Below, piece by piece: positions 1 through 5,399 of a stretch of DNA of 5,399 bases. Each line of letters opens with the position of its first letter. Position 1 is the stretch's first letter. Made by a program: the position numbers and the translations under genes. The DNA is from Burkholderiales bacterium (GTDB lineage Bacteria; Pseudomonadota; Gammaproteobacteria; Burkholderiales; Usitatibacteraceae): NCBI GenBank assembly GCA_025350945.1, contig JANXWW010000194.1:1-5399 (forward strand), given 5' to 3'. The notes below the pieces were generated by a model. That model searched no databases. It was not told the DNA's origin and was given only the letters and a program-made list of their open reading frames with translations.

Positions 1-420
1 AATGCCGATATGGTGAAAGTGAAAGAAGCCGCCGCAGCCGCGCACTGCCTCGATTTTATCGATGCCTTGCCGAATGGATTCAATACCGAGATTGGCGATA
101 ACGGCTCTAGGCTTTCCGGCGGACAGCGCCAACGCATCGCGATTGCGCGTGCGTTGTACAAAGATGCGCCGATTTTATTGCTTGACGAAGCAACTTCCGC
201 ACTCGATAGCGAATCGGAACGTGCCGTGCAAACTGCGCTCGATGCGCTCATGCGCGACCGCACCACGCTGGTTGTTGCGCATCGCTTATCAACGATTGAA
301 AAGGCAGATCGCATCCTTGTATTGGAAGCAGGCAGGATTGTTGAATCGGGCACGCATGCGGAACTATTGCTGCGCGGTGGTTTGTATACGAGCTTGCATC
401 GGTTGCAGTTTTCAGTTTGA
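1..420 (+). CDS. msbA: Lipid A export ABC transporter MsbA, C-terminal part (5' truncated by window edge)
   Basis: This is the nucleotide-binding half of an ABC exporter, open from the first base and ending in TGA. The visible 139 residues hold the ABC signature LSGGQRQRIAIARALY, the Walker B/D-loop segment ILLLDEATSALD, and the switch histidine in VVAHRLSTIEKAD. The Walker A motif and the transmembrane domain lie upstream of the window. MsbA is a homodimeric inner-membrane flippase that moves lipid A-core to the periplasmic leaflet using ATP. The specific call rests on near-colinear similarity, from memory, to the E. coli MsbA tail: the DFI..NG..T.IG..G run, HRLSTIEKAD, and the ending LY.SLHRLQF. 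Other ABC exporters share the generic motifs, but this tail and the LPS gene next door favour MsbA. The following glycosyltransferase starts 18 bp downstream on the same strand, so co-transcription is likely. Confidence 0.9.
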   Translation, partial: NADMVKVKEAAAAAHCLDFIDALPNGFNTEIGDNGSRLSGGQRQRIAIARALYKDAPILLLDEATSALDSESERAVQTALDALMRDRTTLVVAHRLSTIEKADRILVLEAGRIVESGTHAELLLRGGLYTSLHRLQFSV

Positions 421-438
421 AGTAGCGCAATAAAAAGC

Positions 439-1458
439 ATGAAAATTTTAGTCGTCAGTCGCGCCAAACTCGGCGATCTTTTGCTCACAACGCCGATGCT
501 GCGCGTACTCCGCAATGCAATGCCTGATGCTGAAATTCATCTGCTCGCCAATGAATACAATGTGTGGGTCGCCGATGGTAATGGATGTATTGATCGGCGC
601 TGGACGTATGGGCGCGTGCGCACGGGCCGCAAAATCGATTTGGGCGCGGCGTGGCGACAGGTAAACATGTATGTGGCACTAAAAGTGCAGCGCTACGATG
701 TGGCGATTGCTGCTGGCGGGCACGAATCGCATCGTGCCATTGCGCGCACCTTGCACGCGAGTGCGAAACGCACGGTGGCTTACGCGACTGATGAAAAACT
801 GCGGCGCAAGGTTAGCGATAGCCTCACGCCGGATGACGACTCACACGAGAGTACGCAAATGGCAAGGATGCTGGAACCCTTGGGAATTAAGCTGCCATTG
901 GCGTTGCCGCCGCCCGAATTTTATCCGCCGCAATCGATGCTGGATTTTGCAGATCACTGGCTGGCGGGCAAAGCAATGTCTGCTGGAAGTTATCTGCTTA
1001 TCGGCATAGGTGCGCGCGTAGAGGCCAATCAGCCGTCATGCGAACAGATTTTGCGCTGGGCCAAATGGGCAAAAGAAACCCATGCACTCAATACCGTTTT
1101 TATCTGGACGCCGGGGGCAAAAGATAATTCGCTTTACCCCGGTGATGATGATGTTGCGCAGAAGGTACTTGATGCCAAGCTACCGTATTTGCATCCGTTT
1201 CGTGGACAGCTCAAAGAGGCGATGGGGATGGTGTTTCGCGCCAGGGCATCGATCTTGCCCGACAGCGGCATGATGCATTTTGCGGCGGCTAGTCCGGGCG
1301 GCGTGGTGGGAATGTTTGCGGATGTGCGCGTCTATTCAAACTCCGCACAATGGGCACCGATTGGACCACGCGCAACTTACATTGAAGCTGAAAAATCGGT
1401 GAAGGACATTGCCGATGCGATCGTTTACCAAAAACTGGCGCGGTTGATAACAACTTAA
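439..1458 (+). CDS. Glycosyltransferase family 9 (heptosyltransferase-like) protein
   Basis: A 339-residue protein of normal length for the ADP-heptose:LPS heptosyltransferase family (GT9, GT-B fold, cytoplasmic face of the inner membrane). Residues 1-24 give the family's N-terminal strand and loop, SRAKLGDLLLTTP. Gly12-Asp13 match the catalytic Asp13 of E. coli WaaC. Residues 271-290 give the C-terminal donor-site motif, PDSGMMHFAAAS, with Asp275 and His280. WAPIGP follows at 305-310. The segment around 190-204 (GARVEANQPS) lacks the Lys-x-Trp-Pro usually found in heptosyltransferases, so the donor sugar may not be ADP-heptose and I give no gene symbol. The start is the first ATG after the in-frame stop of msbA, 18 bp upstream; no good Shine-Dalgarno is visible. 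The role is inferred to be LPS core or related glycan assembly. The 3' end overlaps the convergent ligase gene by 4 bp. Confidence 0.85.
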   Translation: MKILVVSRAKLGDLLLTTPMLRVLRNAMPDAEIHLLANEYNVWVADGNGCIDRRWTYGRVRTGRKIDLGAAWRQVNMYVALKVQRYDVAIAAGGHESHRAIARTLHASAKRTVAYATDEKLRRKVSDSLTPDDDSHESTQMARMLEPLGIKLPLALPPPEFYPPQSMLDFADHWLAGKAMSAGSYLLIGIGARVEANQPSCEQILRWAKWAKETHALNTVFIWTPGAKDNSLYPGDDDVAQKVLDAKLPYLHPFRGQLKEAMGMVFRARASILPDSGMMHFAAASPGGVVGMFADVRVYSNSAQWAPIGPRATYIEAEKSVKDIADAIVYQKLARLITT

Positions 1459-2708
1459 CTGTTATTGCGATTCGCCACGCCCAGCAATATTCCGATCATC
1501 GCACCAAACAGCAAAATCATGTGGCGCGAAAAAAAATCATCAATCATGTTTCGCGCAAACACACCGGTAATCAATGCAACACCGCAAATCGCGGCAATGC
1601 GCGCAAATTGATCGCGTTCGTTTTTTTGCGATTCCGCCAAGCGCCAGAATTCACGAAACAGTGCTGCAAATAAAAGCGCCAGAATTGCCGCCGCAAACAC
1701 ACCCATTTGAATCGCGTAATCAAGCAGCACATTGTGACCGTGGCGAATAAAACCTCGTAGCCGCGTATCGCTCAAGCGGCTCGTAAAATCATCGCCCACG
1801 CGATCCAGATCGTAACCATGTCCCGCCCACGTTTTTTCCTCAATCATTTCAATTGCCGTACGCCAGATGCCGCCGCGATTATCCTTCAGTAAAAATTCAA
1901 CCGGCGTTTCGCTGTTGTTGGTATGCACATTGGCGCGGTAGGTCGAGCTCGCATAAAACCCTGCGCCCAAAATAGCGAGTAACGGGATCACCAGCAGCAG
2001 CGCACGCATGGAAATGCCTCTGGGCTTCGCACTCCAGATCGCTGCAAGTGTGCCGACAGTCAACATCAGCGCATAGGAAATCCACGCCGCACGATTGCCG
2101 CTAAACCAGGTGCCGATGAGGATTGCCACGATGGCCATCAAACAACCGAATCGCGCCATCAATCGCCAGCGGTGCGGTGCGAGCCACGCCAGTGGCAGTA
2201 AAGGGGCAAGCGTGGTGAACCACATTGTGACGCGACCCACGCCACCATACAGCGCGGTGTGCGTCGGATCTTCGGGACGGAAGGGATCGTGTACGAGCAT
2301 GACCGAAAGAACGACCACACCAATTAGCAACACGAGACTGAATCTGAGTAAATCGCGACGCGTTTTCGTCAGCACATAGAAAACACCACAGGCTAACGCA
2401 GGTGTGAGCACCGCGCCGCGCCATGCGCCAAGACTCGCGCGAGCGTCGGGACCGAATGCTGAAAAGAGGGCAACGGTAATCACCCATGCCAGCGCTGAAA
2501 ATATCAAAAGACGCGAAGGTAATACCGACGGACTGTTGCCACGGTTTCGAACAAACACGAAGATCAAACCTAAAGCGGACAGCAACAGGAGCGCGCCGCG
2601 CAAACCCGCGCTCGATGGAAATGGCGCGACGAGAAGGATCAACACCGCCGCTGCAAATGAGAAACCGAACACGCGGCGCGACAGCAAATCTGAGGACGAA
2701 ATTCTCAT
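1455..2708 (-). CDS. O-antigen ligase / Wzy_C-family polysaccharide ligase or polymerase
   Basis: A 417-residue, strongly hydrophobic protein with many predicted membrane segments, for example residues 12-30, 37-53, 66-84, 122-140, 160-177, 187-203, 208-225, 235-252, 333-350 and 371-385. WaaL-type proteins transfer undecaprenyl-linked polysaccharide to lipid A-core on the periplasmic side. Family marks include SGNRAAW at 203-209 (Arg206). A large loop at about 252-325 contains RGGIWRTAIEMI and a GHGYD patch. His325 is followed ten residues later by Gly336, matching the H-x10-G motif described for WaaL. Wzy polymerases and protein O-oligosaccharyltransferases share this fold, so the acceptor is uncertain. 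The start is firm at the 5' side because an in-frame TGA directly precedes the ATG. No clear ribosome-binding site is visible. The gene lies 40 bp after the UDP-xylose synthase gene, probably in one operon with it, and ends in a TTAA shared with the convergent glycosyltransferase. Confidence 0.82.
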   Translation of the reverse strand: MRISSSDLLSRRVFGFSFAAAVLILLVAPFPSSAGLRGALLLLSALGLIFVFVRNRGNSPSVLPSRLLIFSALAWVITVALFSAFGPDARASLGAWRGAVLTPALACGVFYVLTKTRRDLLRFSLVLLIGVVVLSVMLVHDPFRPEDPTHTALYGGVGRVTMWFTTLAPLLPLAWLAPHRWRLMARFGCLMAIVAILIGTWFSGNRAAWISYALMLTVGTLAAIWSAKPRGISMRALLLVIPLLAILGAGFYASSTYRANVHTNNSETPVEFLLKDNRGGIWRTAIEMIEEKTWAGHGYDLDRVGDDFTSRLSDTRLRGFIRHGHNVLLDYAIQMGVFAAAILALLFAALFREFWRLAESQKNERDQFARIAAICGVALITGVFARNMIDDFFSRHMILLFGAMIGILLGVANRNNS

Positions 2709-2748
2709 TCAAATCGCACGTTGATTAAAGCGAAAAAGCAATGTGAGA

Positions 2749-3738
2749 TCAAGCGAGCGATTGCGCAGTAATACCGTTTTTACGAATCAGCGCATCGAAA
2801 TAACTGATCGTTTCTTTCAGGCCTTCTTCGAGCGACACCTGCGGCTGCCAACCCAGCTTTTGCTGCGCTTGCGTAATATCGGGACGGCGCTGCGCAGGGT
2901 CATCCACGGGCGCGTCCTTAAACACCAATTTCGATTTTGAATTGGTGAGCTTGATGACCGATTCGGTTAATTGCAGCATCGTAATTTCGTGCGGATTGCC
3001 GAGATTGATCGGGCCGGTGATCTCGTCGCTGGTCGCCATCAATTTCAAAAAACCATCGAGCAAATCTGATACATAACAAAACGAACGCGTCTGCTGCCCG
3101 CTGCCATAAATTGTAATCGGCATATCCAGCAGCGCCTGCATAATGAAATTCGATACCACGCGGCCGTCGTTGGGATGCATGCGCGGGCCATAGGTGTTGA
3201 AAATGCGCGCGACTTTTATCTGTAACTGATGTTGTCGGTGGTAATCAAAAAATAATGTTTCCGCGCAACGCTTGCCTTCGTCGTAACACGCACGCGGACC
3301 AATCGGATTCACGCGGCCCCAGTAGGCCTCCGTCTGCGGATGTTGCTCCGGATCGCCATAGACTTCGCTGGTGGACGCCTGCAAAATTTTGGCACCCAAT
3401 CGCTTGGCGAGGCCGAGCATATTGATCGCGCCGTGCACGCTGGTTTTGGTGGTTTGCACCGGATCATGCTGATAGTGAATCGGTGCGGCGGGACAGGCTA
3501 AATTAAAAATTTCATCGACTTCAATGTAGAGCGGAAACGTCACATCATGGCGCATCAATTCAAAGCGTGGATTATTCAGCAGGTGCCGAATATTGTCTTT
3601 GGTGCCGGTAAAAAAATTATCCACGCACACCACATCGTGCCCGTGCGAGAGCAACAACTCGCACAAATGCGAACCCAAAAATCCGGCCCCGCCGGTCACA
3701 GCAACCCGTTTATTCAGCGCAAAGCGGCGTTCGGTCAT
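2749..3738 (-). CDS. uxs: UDP-glucuronic acid decarboxylase (UDP-xylose synthase)
   Basis: A 329-residue extended short-chain dehydrogenase/reductase that converts UDP-glucuronate to UDP-xylose and CO2 in the cytosol, recycling bound NAD. The Rossmann motif TGGAGFLG is at 15-22, and Asp40 in VDNFFTG should bind the NAD ribose. The NLACPAAPIHY block, diagnostic for this family, is at 79-89. STSEVYGDP at 122-130 carries Ser124-Glu125. Tyr152 and Lys156 form the YxxxK catalytic pair within CYDEGKRCAET. ARIFNTYGPRM is at 177-187, TRSFCYVSDLLDG at 217-229, and RRPDI at 284-288 supplies the substrate arginine by analogy with ArnA Arg619. The close match to plant and bacterial UXS, and the absence of a formyltransferase domain, argue against ArnA. 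The start is the first ATG after an in-frame TAA four codons upstream; no Shine-Dalgarno is obvious. It is the first gene of an apparent two-gene minus-strand unit with the downstream ligase. Confidence 0.93.
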   Translation of the reverse strand: MTERRFALNKRVAVTGGAGFLGSHLCELLLSHGHDVVCVDNFFTGTKDNIRHLLNNPRFELMRHDVTFPLYIEVDEIFNLACPAAPIHYQHDPVQTTKTSVHGAINMLGLAKRLGAKILQASTSEVYGDPEQHPQTEAYWGRVNPIGPRACYDEGKRCAETLFFDYHRQHQLQIKVARIFNTYGPRMHPNDGRVVSNFIMQALLDMPITIYGSGQQTRSFCYVSDLLDGFLKLMATSDEITGPINLGNPHEITMLQLTESVIKLTNSKSKLVFKDAPVDDPAQRRPDITQAQQKLGWQPQVSLEEGLKETISYFDALIRKNGITAQSLA

Positions 3739-3778
3739 GATGGTTTTTTAGACGTATGAAGAAACACGGAGTTTAGCG

Positions 3779-3793
3779 CGATTGATTCAATCG
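3779..3793. repeat. Short inverted repeat, 7-bp arms
   Basis: CGATTGA at 3779-3785 and its exact reverse complement TCAATCG at 3787-3793 flank a single T. It lies 41 bp upstream of the decarboxylase start codon, where an operator for that gene could sit. No known regulator consensus is recognised, and a 15-bp dyad can occur by chance. Confidence 0.35.
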
Positions 3794-3893
3794 AAGCGCG
3801 GTGGACGCATTGCTAATCGCATGCTCGCATCGTTTATAAATAGCAAAGTCGCCACTTGGCGGGCGTCTTCGCACATATTTGCCTGAAAGCGCG

Positions 3894-3907
3894 CACCAGT
3901 GCTGGTG
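3894..3907. repeat. Short inverted repeat, 6-bp arms
   Basis: CACCAG at 3894-3899 and CTGGTG at 3902-3907 are exact reverse complements with a 2-bp centre. The hairpin would have too tight a loop to be stable as RNA at full pairing, so a protein-binding dyad is more plausible than an RNA element. The site sits in the middle of the divergent region. Function is unknown. Confidence 0.3.
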
Positions 3908-3924
3908 ATTAATTTTAGTTTAAT

Positions 3925-3953
3925 CATGATGGTTGATACTATTGAGCATCATG
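3925..3953. repeat. Spaced inverted repeat, 7-bp arms
   Basis: CATGATG at 3925-3931 and CATCATG at 3947-3953 are exact reverse complements separated by 15 bp. The centre-to-centre distance of 22 bp is about two helical turns, which would suit a dimeric DNA-binding protein. It lies 92 bp upstream of the lipoprotein start. No regulator family can be named from the sequence. Confidence 0.35.
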
Positions 3954-4044
3954 CGTTTTTGTGTAAGCTCGCACGCTTATTCGATGGATAATAAAGTTCA
4001 AATTCAGTAGGCAATTTTTATCAACTCAACAGAAAGCATAAAAA

Positions 4045-4560
4045 ATGAAAATATCTTCTCAACGGAATCTGCTCATGGCCATCGCCTTATCCGCATCGCT
4101 AATCGCAGGCTGTGTGACGACGAATTCTGGCTCCACCGGTAACGACAGCGCCACGGCTGCGCCCGCCACGCCCAAAGGCCCGCGGTCTGGCATGAACGAA
4201 AAAGGCGAGGTCATTGATTCGGCGAAAATCGAGAGCGGCTCCGGCAAAACGGTAAAAGGCCGCAGTGACTGGGAAGGTGAAATTACCGGCGTTGTTGTGC
4301 CGAACAGTAAATTTGCCAAACTGGAAATTGGCATGTCGATGCGCGAAGCAGTCGATAACGTGGGACAGCCGACTGACCAAGGTGCCTATGTGACCGGCAA
4401 AGCATGGATTCCGTTTTACTTCGGCAGTGATCGCCATCGCTACGAGATGACTTTCAAAGGCCAGGGTCGTTTGATTTTTGCGGGCGGCTCGCTGGGTAAT
4501 TTTACGGGCGGCAATTTGATCTGGATTATTCATAATCCCAATGAGTCGGGTTATCGCTAG
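4045..4560 (+). CDS. Predicted outer-membrane lipoprotein with BamE/SmpA-like C-terminal region
   Basis: A 171-residue protein with a lipoprotein signal peptide: positive N-terminus (K2, R7), hydrophobic core at 9-20, and lipobox LIAG-Cys23. Val24 after the cysteine, rather than Asp, favours sorting to the outer membrane. Residues 24-50 form a Ser/Thr/Ala/Pro-rich linker. Residues 88-146 (FAKLEIGMSMREAVDNVGQPTD, continuing into a strand-rich part) resemble the repeat unit of BamE/SmpA/OmlA proteins, whose pattern is 'I..GM...V....G.P'. The match is by pattern only, and the protein should not be called BamE itself. The C-terminus is rich in Gly and aromatic residues (GGSLGNFTGGNLIWIIHN). A weak purine run, AGAAAG at 4031-4036, sits 8 nt before the ATG and supports the start. 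The gene stands alone: a divergent gene lies upstream and a strong terminator follows 20 bp after the stop. Confidence 0.83.
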   Translation: MKISSQRNLLMAIALSASLIAGCVTTNSGSTGNDSATAAPATPKGPRSGMNEKGEVIDSAKIESGSGKTVKGRSDWEGEITGVVVPNSKFAKLEIGMSMREAVDNVGQPTDQGAYVTGKAWIPFYFGSDRHRYEMTFKGQGRLIFAGGSLGNFTGGNLIWIIHNPNESGYR

Positions 4561-4580
4561 TACGTCTTACAAGTCAAGAA

Positions 4581-4607
4581 AAGCCCGCATTATGCGGGCT
4601 TTTTTTT
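4581..4607 (+). terminator. Rho-independent terminator after the lipoprotein gene
   Basis: The perfect arms AAGCCCGCAT (4581-4590) and ATGCGGGCTT (4592-4601) flank one T, giving a GC-rich stem with a small loop once the inner A-T pairs open. Eight T residues follow at 4600-4607. It begins 20 bp after the lipoprotein stop. On the minus strand the same hairpin is followed by TTTTCTTG, so it may also stop transcripts leaving ogt, which ends at 4663. Confidence 0.93.
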
Positions 4608-4662
4608 GCCGATACTTCAACCGTGTTTTCGGCTATTTTTCATCATAAATCTTGCTTTTATT

Positions 4663-5199
4663 TCAGAAATTTTTAGTTGATTGTTCATGCGCGAGCAGCC
4701 AGCGCTTGCGCTCTATTCCGCCGCCATAGCCCGTCAAATTACCATTAGCACCAATCACGCGATGACACGGCACGACGATGCTCAGCGGGTTCGCACTGTT
4801 GGCAAAACCCACTGCACGTACGGCTTTCGGCTGATCGATGCGACGTGCCAATTCGGAATACGAAATCGTCGTGCCACAAGCAATGCGGCGCAATTGTGAC
4901 CACACACGCTGTTGAAAAGGCGTGCCGCCAAAACGCACGGGCAGCTTGTCAATAACGGCCGTATCGCCCGCAAAATAAGCACGCATCGCATCGGCAAAAC
5001 CGTATGGATTGCGCACTGATGTCAGCGTGAAAGTACTAAAAAAAGCATCATAATATCTCTGCAATAATTTTTGCAATCGCGCTTCATGGCTCGACCAATC
5101 AAGCGCGCACAAACTTCCTGCCTCATCTGCGACGATAATGAATTCACCAATGGGCGTATCGATCTTGTCTATGAGCAGTTGTAAATGTTGTTTCGTCAT
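4663..5199 (-). CDS. ogt: Methylated-DNA--protein-cysteine S-methyltransferase (O6-alkylguanine-DNA alkyltransferase), Ogt type
   Basis: A 178-residue suicide repair protein that flips out O6-alkylguanine or O4-alkylthymine and moves the alkyl group to its own cysteine. The active site IVVPCHRVIG at 141-150 places the acceptor at Cys145. The conserved downstream GNLTGYGGGIERKRWLL (153-169) is present. The helix-turn-helix DNA-binding part includes GTTISYSELARRI (109-121) and the arginine finger in KAVRAVGFANSANP (125-138). FGGTPFQQRVW (90-100) is the usual domain entry. Residues 1-85 form the non-catalytic N-terminal domain, and YFAGDTAVIDKLP closely resembles E. coli Ogt. There is no AraC-type Ada N-terminus, so this is a stand-alone enzyme. 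The start is the first ATG after an in-frame TAG 12 bp upstream; no strong Shine-Dalgarno is seen. It lies downstream of tRNA-Phe and its terminator, so it probably has its own promoter. Confidence 0.95.
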   Translation of the reverse strand: MTKQHLQLLIDKIDTPIGEFIIVADEAGSLCALDWSSHEARLQKLLQRYYDAFFSTFTLTSVRNPYGFADAMRAYFAGDTAVIDKLPVRFGGTPFQQRVWSQLRRIACGTTISYSELARRIDQPKAVRAVGFANSANPLSIVVPCHRVIGANGNLTGYGGGIERKRWLLAHEQSTKNF

Positions 5200-5308
5200 G
5201 GGTTGTTCTGGCTACCACGCTGATTGACACGATGTTTGCTGCATCGCGTTTGCCCTAAATTCCGCCACCTTTTTTAAAGGCATGTCCTCATTACTGACAT
5301 AAGCGATC
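5200..5308 (-). other. Leader region of ogt with a small in-frame ORF
   Basis: This is the space between the tRNA terminator and ogt. On the minus strand a 23-codon frame runs from ATG at 5283 to TAG at 5212 (it begins MPLKKVAEF and ends CQSAW). It is in the same frame as ogt, followed by four sense codons and then the ogt ATG. GAGGA lies directly before its ATG, which is too close for a normal Shine-Dalgarno. No confident promoter was found; TTGATC (complement of 5305-5310) is a -35-like box without a good -10. It is more likely untranslated leader than a real peptide gene. Confidence 0.3.
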
Positions 5309-5343
5309 AAAATAAAAAAGCCCCTTGCGGGGCGTCTTTATTT
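5309..5343 (-). terminator. Rho-independent terminator after tRNA-Phe
   Basis: Read on the minus strand, GCCCC and GGGGC form a stem around a GCAA tetraloop (plus-strand arms 5320-5324 and 5329-5333), followed by TTTTTTATTTT. The A/T-rich flanks are also complementary: AAAATAAA at 5309-5316 pairs with TTTATTTT at 5337-5344, across a poorly matched 3-by-3 stretch. That makes a longer, nearly symmetrical hairpin that could work in both directions. It starts right after the tRNA CCA end. Confidence 0.85.
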
Positions 5344-5399
5344 TGGTGGCCTGGGGCGGAATCGAACCACCGACACAAGGATTTTCAGTCCTCGTGTCT
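5344..5399 (-). tRNA. tRNA-Phe (anticodon GAA), 3' part; 5' end cut by window edge
   Basis: The minus strand shows 56 nt of a tRNA. The anticodon stem GAGGA/TCCTT closes a CTGAAAA loop, which puts anticodon GAA at 5386-5384 (plus strand TTC at 5384-5386) and so reads phenylalanine codons. The variable loop is GTGTC. The T arm is GGTGG, TTCGATT, CCGCC. The 3' acceptor strand is CCAGGCC, with discriminator A and a genome-encoded CCA. The D arm and 5' acceptor strand (expected to start GGCCTGG) lie past position 5399. The encoded CCA and this sequence fit gamma- or betaproteobacterial tRNA-Phe. Confidence 0.95.

Larger units (their letters stand above)
3739..4044. other. Divergent intergenic region, 306 bp
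   Basis: This stretch separates the UDP-xylose synthase (leftward) from the lipoprotein (rightward), so promoters for both should lie here. It is more AT-rich than the flanking genes, above all from about 3905 to 4044. Three short inverted repeats are listed separately. GATAAT at 3987-3992 is a possible -10 box for the lipoprotein, but no good -35 lies 16-18 bp upstream. TTGATA at 3933-3938 resembles a -35 but has no partner at the proper spacing. On the minus strand, TATAAA (complement of 3833-3838) is a weak -10 candidate for the decarboxylase. A 21-codon reading frame at 3926-3991 on the plus strand has no ribosome-binding site and is probably chance. No promoter can be assigned with confidence. 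Confidence 0.6.

Noticed and set aside
2101..2712. A 203-codon minus-strand frame beginning at 2712 and overlapping the ligase gene.
   Set aside because: It lies in another frame of a clear Wzy_C-family membrane protein, is rich in Arg, Cys and Ser without domain structure, and has no separate ribosome-binding site; it is a shadow frame.
2095..2724. Plus-strand frames of 80 to 106 codons opposite the ligase gene.
   Set aside because: They are basic, low-complexity translations of the antisense strand of a well-supported gene.
3926..3991. A 21-codon plus-strand frame in the divergent intergenic region (starts MMVDTIEHH).
   Set aside because: There is no Shine-Dalgarno sequence, it overlaps an inverted repeat and a possible -10 box, and no similarity is recognised; most likely chance.
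3739..4044. A riboswitch or structured non-coding RNA in the divergent region.
   Set aside because: Only isolated short dyads are present; no multi-helix junction or known riboswitch core was recognised.
4099..4533. A 144-codon minus-strand frame opposite the lipoprotein gene.
   Set aside because: The plus-strand frame has a signal peptide, lipobox, family-like motif and terminator; the antisense frame shows no recognisable features.
5200..5399. tRNA-Phe as an integration site for a mobile element.
   Set aside because: tRNA genes are common attachment sites, but no integrase, no duplicated tRNA 3' end and no composition change are visible, and the flanking gene is a housekeeping repair gene.
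1..5399. CRISPR arrays, insertion sequences, toxin-antitoxin or phage-defence genes.
   Set aside because: No direct repeat arrays, transposase motifs, terminal inverted repeats or defence domains were seen; all major frames are explained by envelope, repair and tRNA functions.

Overview
This is an ordinary-looking chromosomal window from a Gram-negative bacterium. The evidence is an MsbA-type lipid A flippase, LPS glycosyltransferase and O-antigen ligase genes, an outer-membrane-type lipoprotein, and an Ogt that closely resembles the enterobacterial enzyme. Together with a tRNA-Phe that encodes its CCA end, this suggests a gamma- or betaproteobacterium. No finer placement is possible from sequence reading alone. 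Base composition is fairly even, with no obvious foreign island.

Layout. (1) Positions 1-1458, plus strand: the 3' end of msbA, then 18 bp later a complete glycosyltransferase family 9 (heptosyltransferase-like) gene. (2) Positions 1455-3738, minus strand: a UDP-glucuronate decarboxylase gene (UDP-xylose synthase), then 40 bp further on an O-antigen ligase/polymerase (Wzy_C family) gene. The ligase converges on the glycosyltransferase, and their stop codons share one TTAA. (3) Positions 3739-4044: a 306-bp divergent intergenic region with three short inverted repeats and no clear gene. (4) Positions 4045-4560, plus strand: a small lipoprotein with a BamE/SmpA-like C-terminal part, followed by a strong intrinsic terminator. 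(5) Positions 4663-5199, minus strand: ogt, an O6-alkylguanine-DNA alkyltransferase. (6) Positions 5309-5399, minus strand: the 3' part of tRNA-Phe(GAA) and its terminator. The window edge cuts off the tRNA's 5' end.

How the genes fit together. The first four genes form a cell-envelope set: a sugar-nucleotide source (UDP-xylose), a core-type glycosyltransferase, the inner-membrane lipid A-core flippase, and the ligase that joins a polysaccharide to lipid A-core in the periplasm. A xylose-containing LPS or related surface glycan is a reasonable inference but is not shown. The lipoprotein, ogt and tRNA appear to be separate transcription units.

I did not find a convincing new biological system here. 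The points most worth checking are the atypical donor-site segment of the family 9 glycosyltransferase, the repeat-bearing divergent intergenic region, and the in-frame amber-interrupted reading frame upstream of ogt.
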